Origin: Actinomycetota bacterium | Lineage (GTDB): Bacteria > Actinomycetota > Thermoleophilia > Gaiellales > Gaiellaceae | NCBI GenBank assembly: GCA_013697465.1 | Contig: JACCWU010000180.1 | Location: forward strand, 1-6,334 | Length of the DNA: 6,334 nt | Direction: 5' to 3' | Part shown: positions 1 through 4,503 of the stretch, piece after piece | Layout: each line of letters begins with the position of its first letter | Numbering within the stretch: the stretch's first letter is position 1 | Position numbers and translations under genes: made by a program | The notes under the pieces: generated by a model | What the model saw: the letters and a program-made list of their open reading frames with translations, nothing else | What the model was told of the DNA's origin: nothing | The model's database searches: none

Positions 1-834
1 GAGCAGCACGAGCGCGGACCCGGACGCCTTCTTCGCACCGATCCGATCCGGAATCCGCCGGCCGAAGATCCGGATCCCGACGACGATTCCCGAGAACAGC
101 AGGAACAGGGCGCCGGCGCCCGAGAGGCCGAGATCGCGTGCGTACAACGCCACGAAGGCGTTGAACCCGGCAAAGCCTACGACCGATGCCACGAGCACGA
201 GACCGGGGCCGACGGCCGCCGGATGCACGAGTCTCGAGGAGCCGGAGGAGTCCGCAGCGTCGGCCGGCCGAGTCTCGGGAAGTGCGAGTGCAACCAACGC
301 TGCGGCCGCCGAGCAGCCGGCCGCGGCCAGCCAGACCGCGTCGTACCGGTCGTCGCCAAGCACGAGCTCGCCCAGGAACGGCCCGATCGCGAGCCCTCCC
401 CAGAGTCCGAGCGAGTAGAGGCTGAGCGCTTCGCCACGCCGTGCCTCGGGAGCCAGGTCGACGACGATCGTGGCGGCGCCGACGAACATCAGTGCCTCGC
501 CCACGCCGGTCACCAGTCGGAGCGCCACGAGCAACTCGAGCGTGTCCGCGGCGGTGTACGCGGCGACCGACCCGGCGACGACGATTGCGCCGGAGACGAC
601 GAGGACCTTGCGCCCGCGCCGGTCGCCGAGCCGCCCGGCGAGAGGCTGGAAGAGGAGTGCCGTCGGACTCGCGGCGGCGACGGCCAATCCGACTCCCGCA
701 CTCCCGACGTCGAGCGGCCCCTCCGCGTAGAGCGGAAGGATCGGGAGAAGCATCCCGATCGTCAAGAGCACGCCGAACTCGGCGACGACCGCGAGCACGA
801 AGGGGGTCGTGAGTAGGCGAGGCGGCGCTTCCAC
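1..834 (-). CDS. MFS transporter, N-terminal part (gene runs off left edge)
   Basis: This is an integral membrane transporter of the major facilitator superfamily, most likely a drug or small-molecule exporter driven by the proton gradient; the substrate cannot be told. The minus-strand frame is open without a stop from codon 834 to base 1, giving 278 residues of a protein that is usually about 400. Hydrophobic segments fit TM1 (about residues 12-36), TM2 (44-66), then the MFS motif A loop GRLGDRRGRK (67-76), TM3-TM6, a polar central loop rich in Ala/Asp/Ser, TM7, TM8 and the start of TM9. A second motif-A-like loop (FGRRIPDRIGAKK) follows TM8, as expected for the repeated half. The C-terminal TMs are missing only because the window ends. 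GTG at 834 is chosen because it leaves the short polar N-terminus normal for the family; TTG at 846 is an alternative. It lies 84 bases downstream of the broken HNH gene on the same strand, so co-transcription is possible. Confidence 0.9.
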   Translation of the reverse strand, partial: MEAPPRLLTTPFVLAVVAEFGVLLTIGMLLPILPLYAEGPLDVGSAGVGLAVAAASPTALLFQPLAGRLGDRRGRKVLVVSGAIVVAGSVAAYTAADTLELLVALRLVTGVGEALMFVGAATIVVDLAPEARRGEALSLYSLGLWGGLAIGPFLGELVLGDDRYDAVWLAAAGCSAAAALVALALPETRPADAADSSGSSRLVHPAAVGPGLVLVASVVGFAGFNAFVALYARDLGLSGAGALFLLFSGIVVGIRIFGRRIPDRIGAKKASGSALVLL

Positions 835-918
835 CTTGCGATACAACCAGATCGAGGTTCGCGCGCGGCTCCTCTGGTTAGAACACTGAGATAAAGAGGC
901 CGGCGGCTGTGTCGAGTG
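835..918 (-). other. HNH-MFS intergenic gap
   Basis: This is the short gap between the HNH stop codon and the MFS start. On the minus strand it contains AGAGGAG (875-869), a good Shine-Dalgarno-like string. It lies 22 bases before TTG 846 and 34 before GTG 834, too far to serve either. The MFS frame stays open through the gap, but no ATG or GTG sits at a useful distance from it. No convincing terminator or full promoter is seen. Confidence 0.35.
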
Positions 919-1804
919 CTAGCGATTGCCCGCGAACCGCACGAACCGCATTGCGAGCATCGCCCGGTCAGGCCGCAAGTCGACGCGACGTGGTAGCACG
1001 ATCGTACCTCCGTGCGCTTCCTTCAGCAGCTGGAGCATCGGTCCATCGTCTTCGTCGAGCAGTCGCTCGGACACTTGAACTTCGTATTGAGGGGTGACGC
1101 CGACCAAGTCTTGGTCATAGGCGCGGTGATGGATCGAACAGAGGCTCAGGCCGTTGTTGACCGCCGGCTCGCCACGGTCGTGAGCGTCACCGACGATGTG
1201 CGCGGCATCGAGGAGCCGGATCTCCTTGAGCCTGCAGATCGCACATTGGTGCCTTCGCGGGAAGCACACGGGCTCTGAAGCGCGACTGATGGAGACGTGC
1301 CCGAACCTCGACAACAGCGTAGCGACGCTCGATGGGGTCTTCGATGAGATGTGACGCGCCCATCGGCGTACGCCGGCCTGGCGAAAGCAGGACTCTGCGG
1401 TCTGCCGGATCGTCTTCGAGAACGTAGACGGGGTACTCCGGTCGGTACGAGCCGGGTCGAGTTCCGACGAAGTACACCAGTGGGACGCGCAGGTCGAACG
1501 CGGCGCGCAGGGCGCGATTGTCAGCTTGGTCGATCGAACCGGCCCGATAGTCGTAGAGGAACCCGTCGTCCGTCTCGGAGTCGCGGTAAGGCGACTTCGC
1601 AGACGTCTGCACGGCAAGTGCCGCGGGGCCGACCTGGGCGGCCGCGCGGAATATCCCTTTCTGGGTCGAGAGGAACGGCACACGACGATTTCGCCACGAG
1701 AACCCTTGGTCGAGTGCACCGGTGTAGGGCAGTTCGTCACCCCGTTGTGCGCGCAGTGCATCGAGGGCTCGGAAGCAGACCGCGCGCAGGTCATCGTCAC
1801 GCAC
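919..1804 (-). pseudogene. HNH endonuclease (predicted restriction endonuclease type), frameshifted
   Basis: This reads as one HNH nuclease gene split across two minus-strand frames. The first frame starts at GTG 1804 and gives about 181 residues. It has the family's N-terminal pattern: an opening like LRAVCFRALDALRA, then QGFSWRNRRVPFLS, QKGIF, then RVPLVYFVGTRPGSYRPEYPV, ending at VRARLHQSRFRARVL (codon 1264). After that it becomes nonsense and stops at 1187. The second frame takes over at CAICR (codon 1245) and supplies the nuclease centre: the CxxC knuckle, DAAHI with the first His, NNGLSLC with the Asn, IHHRAYD with the last His, and a tail ending LRPDRAMLAMRFVRFAG at stop 919. The join lies within 1246-1261, where 16 bases replace a multiple of three (one extra or two missing). 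Repaired length is about 295 residues, normal for the family as I recall it. Members are predicted restriction enzymes, mostly uncharacterised; no methylase is adjacent. The split leaves the nuclease motif untranslated unless the shift is a sequencing error. Confidence 0.85.
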
Positions 1805-1839
1805 GCGGTGATTGTCAGCGCTAACGGTAGCTCGATCAA
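1805..1839 (-). promoter_or_regulatory. Putative leaderless promoter of the HNH gene
   Basis: On the minus strand, TTGATC (1839-1834) and GACAAT (1816-1811) are separated by exactly 17 bases. Each matches its sigma-70 consensus (TTGACA, TATAAT) at four of six positions. The -10-like box ends six bases before the GTG at 1804, so transcription would begin at or next to the start codon. No Shine-Dalgarno sequence precedes that GTG, which fits a leaderless message. This is a prediction from spacing and consensus only. Confidence 0.45.
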
Positions 1840-1850
1840 GTGGTCCGCGT

Positions 1851-1862
1851 TATCTTCTTCCT
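1851..1862 (+). promoter_or_regulatory. Putative -10 box of the sulfite oxidase-like gene
   Basis: TATCTT (1851-1856) matches TATAAT at four of six positions and ends six bases before GTG 1863. No Shine-Dalgarno sequence is present and no good -35 box is seen around 1828-1833. The geometry suggests a leaderless transcript and supports GTG 1863 over the upstream in-frame TTG at 1812. Confidence 0.4.
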
Positions 1863-2921
1863 GTGGCGGAGGGAATCAGCCTCGAGGAGCTGCAGCTCGC
1901 GGCGCGGAACCACGGCATGCCGCTCGAGGCGCTCCGCTGGGAGATCACGCCGATCGGGCTCCACTATCTGCTGACGCACTACGACATCCCCGCTCCCGAC
2001 CCGGCGACCTGGCGCCTCGAGGTCGACGGCTTGGTCGAGCGCCCACTCTCGCTCTCGCTCGAGGACCTTCGCGCCCGCCCCGCTGTGGAGATCGCCGTCA
2101 CGATGGAGTGCGCCGGCAACGGACGGGTGCACGTCGAGCCGCATGTGGCCAGCCAGCCCTGGCTGCTCGAGGCGGTCGGCAACGCACGCTGGCGAGGGAC
2201 GCCGGTCGCCGGACTTCTCGAGGAGGCCGGTATCGCTGACGGAGGTCGCGATGCGCTCTTCACCGGACTCGACCGCGGGGTCGAGGGCGGGGAGGAGCAG
2301 GCGTACCAGCGGAGCCTCCCACTCGACGAGCTACTCGGAGGCGAAGCGATCCTCGCGTACGAGATCAACGGGGAGCCGCTGCCGCCGCAGCACGGATTCC
2401 CGCTTCGCCTCCTCGTGCCCGGCTGGTACGGGATGACGAGCGTGAAGTGGCTCGAGAGGATCACCGTCCTCGACGCGCCCTTCGACGGATACCAGATGCG
2501 GCACTCGTACCGGCTCCGGCAGGAGGAAGACGAGGAGGGGGAACCGCTCTCGCGCATGCAGGTGCGAGCGCTCATGGTGCCGCCCGGCCTTCCCGAGTTC
2601 CTCAGCCGAACGCGGGTCGTTCCCGCCGGAACCTGCACCCTCGAGGGCCGAGCCTGGTCGGGGCAAGCTGAGGTCGCGGGTGTGGAGGTCTCGGCGGACG
2701 GCGGCAAGACGTGGTCCGAGGCGGAGCTCGGCGACGATTCGCTCGGCCGCTGGGCTTGGCGCGGATGGCGGCTCGAATGGGAGGCGACGCCCGGCGAGCA
2801 CGAGCTGTGTTGTCGCGCCCGCGATGCCGCCGGAAACGTCCAGCCGCTCGAGTCGTCCTGGAACCTGGGCGGCTATGCCAACAACGCCGTGCAGCGCGTC
2901 TCGGTCACCGTCACCGAGTAG
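1863..2921 (+). CDS. Sulfite oxidase-like molybdopterin oxidoreductase, cytoplasmic
   Basis: This is a molybdenum-cofactor enzyme of the sulfite oxidase family, which transfers oxygen to sulfite or a related substrate. The 352 residues contain the molybdopterin-binding domain (about 35-205) followed by the Mo-co dimerisation domain (about 225-350). MECAGNGR (81-88) carries Cys83, the expected thiolate ligand of Mo. HGFPLRLLVPG beginning at His177 and GWYGMTSVKW (187-196) form the typical cofactor pocket. The C-terminal domain has VSADGGKTW and a RARDAAGNVQP stretch typical of the immunoglobulin-like dimerisation fold. There is no signal peptide, no Tat twin-arginine motif, no cytochrome b5 domain and no membrane segment. 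It should therefore act in the cytoplasm with an unidentified electron acceptor. GTG 1863 is chosen because homology-like sequence begins just after it (EGISLEELQLA) and a -10 box lies six bases upstream; TTG 1812 would add 17 unconvincing residues. True substrate is unknown; several family members reduce or oxidise other S- or N-oxides. Confidence 0.92.
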   Translation: MAEGISLEELQLAARNHGMPLEALRWEITPIGLHYLLTHYDIPAPDPATWRLEVDGLVERPLSLSLEDLRARPAVEIAVTMECAGNGRVHVEPHVASQPWLLEAVGNARWRGTPVAGLLEEAGIADGGRDALFTGLDRGVEGGEEQAYQRSLPLDELLGGEAILAYEINGEPLPPQHGFPLRLLVPGWYGMTSVKWLERITVLDAPFDGYQMRHSYRLRQEEDEEGEPLSRMQVRALMVPPGLPEFLSRTRVVPAGTCTLEGRAWSGQAEVAGVEVSADGGKTWSEAELGDDSLGRWAWRGWRLEWEATPGEHELCCRARDAAGNVQPLESSWNLGGYANNAVQRVSVTVTE

Positions 2922-2956
2922 CCGCTCGCGTCGCCTGCGACTCACCCGCGTGCGCG

Positions 2957-2968
2957 TATCGTCTCGTC
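2957..2968 (+). promoter_or_regulatory. Putative -10 box of the DUF192 gene
   Basis: TATCGT (2957-2962) keeps the most conserved -10 positions (T1, A2, T6) and ends six bases before GTG 2969, the same spacing as at 1863 and 1804. No Shine-Dalgarno sequence lies before the GTG and no clear -35 box is seen. A small perfect inverted repeat, GTCGC-CT-GCGAC (2930-2941), sits just upstream and could be an operator or chance in GC-rich DNA. Confidence 0.35.
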
Positions 2969-3424
2969 GTGCGCAAGGTCGCGGTTCTTGCTGTTCTCAT
3001 CGCCGCCCTCGCCGGGACTTTGGTGTCGATCGCTCCAAGTGCGAGCGTGACGCGGACGCGGCTGGCTCTCGACGGCGTGCCCTTCAAGCCAGAGCTCGCG
3101 CTCACTTCGGCAGCGCGCTCGCGCGGTCTCATGAACCGGAGGCCTGCGCCTGCGGACGGCATGCTCTTCGTCTTCAGGACCCCGACCTCGGGCGGCTTCT
3201 GGATGAAGAACACGCTCGTCCCGCTGACGATCGGCTTCTTCAACAGAGACGGTGAGCGCGTCCGCCGGCTTTCGATGGTGCCGTGCCGCGCCGATCCCTG
3301 CCGGATCTACGAACCCGGGAAGCTCTATAGGTTCGCGCTCGAGCTGCGCGCTTCCGATCGTCGCGCGGCAAGGCGGCTCGGCCCGGTGACCCAGCTGAGG
3401 CGACTCATCCAGGCGGCCGAGTAG
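2969..3424 (+). CDS. Exported DUF192 family protein
   Basis: A 151-residue protein made of a signal peptide and one DUF192 domain. Residues 2-25 show a basic start (RK), a hydrophobic core (VAVLAVLIAALAGTLVSIA) and an A-x-A-like end near PSA-S, so export with cleavage around residue 25 is likely. There is no lipobox cysteine. The domain spans about 30-145 and has its hallmark strings: SRGLMNRR (51-58), DGMLFVF (63-69), FWMKNTLVPL (77-86) and VPCRADPCRIYEP (104-116), with Cys106 and Cys111 possibly paired after export. DUF192 has a known small beta-rich fold but no established biochemical activity, so none is claimed. GTG 2969 is chosen because it directly precedes the signal peptide and follows a -10-like box; the frame is open further upstream but there overlaps the sulfite oxidase gene. 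It is 47 bases downstream of that gene and in the same orientation. Confidence 0.9.
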   Translation: MRKVAVLAVLIAALAGTLVSIAPSASVTRTRLALDGVPFKPELALTSAARSRGLMNRRPAPADGMLFVFRTPTSGGFWMKNTLVPLTIGFFNRDGERVRRLSMVPCRADPCRIYEPGKLYRFALELRASDRRAARRLGPVTQLRRLIQAAE

Positions 3425-3432
3425 CGCTCACC

Positions 3433-3455
3433 AGTTCGAGCGATCGGCTCGAGCT
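3433..3455. repeat. Inverted repeat (hairpin) after the DUF192 gene
   Basis: AGTTCGAGC and GCTCGAGCT flank the loop GATCG, giving a nine-pair stem with one G-T wobble. It begins nine bases after the DUF192 stop and ends six bases before the next GTG. No T-run follows, so it is not a classical intrinsic terminator. It could be an attenuating or RNA-stabilising hairpin, an operator, or a chance palindrome in DNA rich in TCGAG words. Confidence 0.4.
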
Positions 3456-3461
3456 TCGCCG

Positions 3462-3767
3462 GTGACGATCGCAGACGTTGTGGCCACCTCCAGTCGCAGC
3501 CGCGCGAAATCGGATCCGAGGCAAGCCCCGTCGAAGACGGCCCTGCTCGCGTTCGCGGCGAGCCATCTGACCTCCGGCGATACCACGGCGCTCGTACGGA
3601 GGCTCATCGCCCAGCGTCGAGTCGCACTACCCGCCGGGCAGGCTGAGGTGACCGACCTCGCCGAGATCGTCTCCCAGCACATGGACGAATCGGCTGCCAC
3701 CGCGTGCTTGCAGGAGCTGCGCCGGCGGCACGAGATGGCGCTGCCGCTGGTTCCGCGCTGGGCCTAG
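3462..3767 (+). CDS. Small hypothetical protein (101 residues)
   Basis: I do not recognise this protein. The frame from GTG 3462 to TAG 3767 is coding-like: by hand count only 17 of 101 codons end in A or T, as expected for real genes in this DNA. The product looks soluble, with no signal peptide or membrane segment. A polar N-terminal 25 residues precedes alpha-helix-like stretches around KTALLAFAASHL, TTALVRRLIAQRRVAL, EVTDLAEIVSQHM and AATACLQELRRRHEMALP, which suggests a small helical bundle. It fills the gap between two genes for exported proteins on the same strand, 37 bases after the first and 22 before the second. The start is uncertain: neither a Shine-Dalgarno nor a -10 box is placed well for GTG 3462, and GTG 3480 is possible. 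A chance open frame cannot be excluded. Confidence 0.5.
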   Translation: MTIADVVATSSRSRAKSDPRQAPSKTALLAFAASHLTSGDTTALVRRLIAQRRVALPAGQAEVTDLAEIVSQHMDESAATACLQELRRRHEMALPLVPRWA

Positions 3768-3775
3768 ACGATCCG

Positions 3776-3789
3776 GTCACACTGACGCC
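3776..3789 (+). promoter_or_regulatory. Weak -10-like box before the amidase gene
   Basis: CACACT (3778-3783) ends six bases before ATG 3790. It keeps A2, A4 and T6 of the -10 consensus but lacks T1, and no -35 box is seen. It sits inside a short inverted repeat, GTCA-CAC-TGAC (3776-3786). No Shine-Dalgarno sequence precedes the ATG. On its own this is poor evidence; it is listed because the spacing repeats that of three other starts in the window. Confidence 0.2.
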
Positions 3790-4503
3790 ATGCGCGTCTT
3801 CCTCGGGCTCTGTGCTCTCGTCCTCGCTGTGCCGGCGGGCGCGACGGACGCTGCGCGGGCGCCGGTGGTCGTCGTCGATCCGGGACACGATCTGCGCGGG
3901 AACCCGGCGACCGAGCCGATCGGCCCGGGGTCGTCGAAGCAGAAGATCAAGGACGGCGGCGGTACGCACGGGGTCGTCTCCGGGCTGACCGAGGCGGAGC
4001 TGAACTCGCGGGTCGCGCTGCGGCTTCGGGCGCTGCTCGAGCAGGCTGGTGTGCGGGTCGTGATGACCCGGAAGAAGACTGCGCAAACCAGCATGGGAAA
4101 CATCGCTCGCGCACGAATCGCGAACCAAGCGCGCGCGAACCTCTTCCTGCGCATTCACGCCGACGGCTCTACCGATCGCACCGTGCGCGGGACGCACACG
4201 CTCTACCCGGCGTTCCGGCGCGGGTGGACGGACGACATCTACGCGACGAGTAGACGTGCCGCACGAATCGTCCAGTCGGAGACGCGAAGCGCGCTCGGCT
4301 TCCCGGACCGAGGGCTCCAGGAGCGCTCGGACTTCACCGGGTTCAACTGGTCGGACGTGCCCGTGATCCTCGTCGAGATGGGTTTCATGACAAACCCAGC
4401 CGAGGACCGGCTGCTTGCGACCGAGGCGTACCAGCGCCGCGCAGCGATCGGTCTCTGCCGCGGGACGCTCCGCTTCCTGCGGCGCGCCGGGGACTGCCGT
4501 TAG
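3790..4503 (+). CDS. Secreted N-acetylmuramoyl-L-alanine amidase (Amidase_3)
   Basis: This zinc amidase cuts the bond between N-acetylmuramic acid and L-alanine in peptidoglycan, so it probably serves cell-wall turnover or daughter-cell separation. The 237 residues begin with a signal peptide (about 1-21, VFLGLCALVLAVPAGA core), and the rest is one catalytic domain. Expected zinc ligands are His33 in VVDPGHD, Glu68 in GLTEAELN and His123 in LRIHADG; the catalytic Glu196 lies in VILVEMGFMTN. Between the first two ligands is a roughly 30-residue Gly/Pro-rich loop, as in other actinobacterial secreted amidases rather than the short enterobacterial form. There is no SPOR, LysM or other wall-binding domain, so localisation must come from the catalytic domain or a partner. 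ATG 3790 directly precedes the signal peptide. Its TAG overlaps the stop of the convergent cyclase gene. It follows the small protein gene by 22 bases and may share its transcript. Confidence 0.93.
   Translation: MRVFLGLCALVLAVPAGATDAARAPVVVVDPGHDLRGNPATEPIGPGSSKQKIKDGGGTHGVVSGLTEAELNSRVALRLRALLEQAGVRVVMTRKKTAQTSMGNIARARIANQARANLFLRIHADGSTDRTVRGTHTLYPAFRRGWTDDIYATSRRAARIVQSETRSALGFPDRGLQERSDFTGFNWSDVPVILVEMGFMTNPAEDRLLATEAYQRRAAIGLCRGTLRFLRRAGDCR

Noticed and set aside
223..816. Open plus-strand frame of 197 codons over the MFS gene
   Set aside because: Its product is a charged Arg/Glu/Asp-rich string without fold-like pattern, opposite a clear membrane transporter.
1246..1261. Programmed ribosomal frameshift in the HNH gene
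   Set aside because: No slippery heptamer, no in-frame stop at the site and no clear downstream structure; the residue spacing after a simple +1 shift is one short of the usual family spacing as I recall it.
1246..1839. 5' part of the frame that carries the HNH motif (start TTG 1839)
   Set aside because: Before about codon 1260 this frame reads as Arg/Ser/Thr-rich nonsense, while the other frame from GTG 1804 gives the family N-terminus.
1812..1862. TTG 1812 as start of the sulfite oxidase-like gene
   Set aside because: The extra 17 residues look unrelated to the family, and the -10 box with no Shine-Dalgarno favours GTG 1863.
1979..2707. 242-codon minus-strand frame over the sulfite oxidase-like gene
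   Set aside because: Ser/Arg/Pro-rich shadow of a well-supported gene; no motif.
2930..2941. GTCGC-CT-GCGAC inverted repeat as a terminator of the sulfite oxidase-like gene
   Set aside because: Only five pairs, a two-base loop and no T-run; easily chance at this GC content.
3428..3700. 90-codon minus-strand frame opposite the small hypothetical gene
   Set aside because: The plus-strand frame has better codon pattern and context; the minus product shows no family features.
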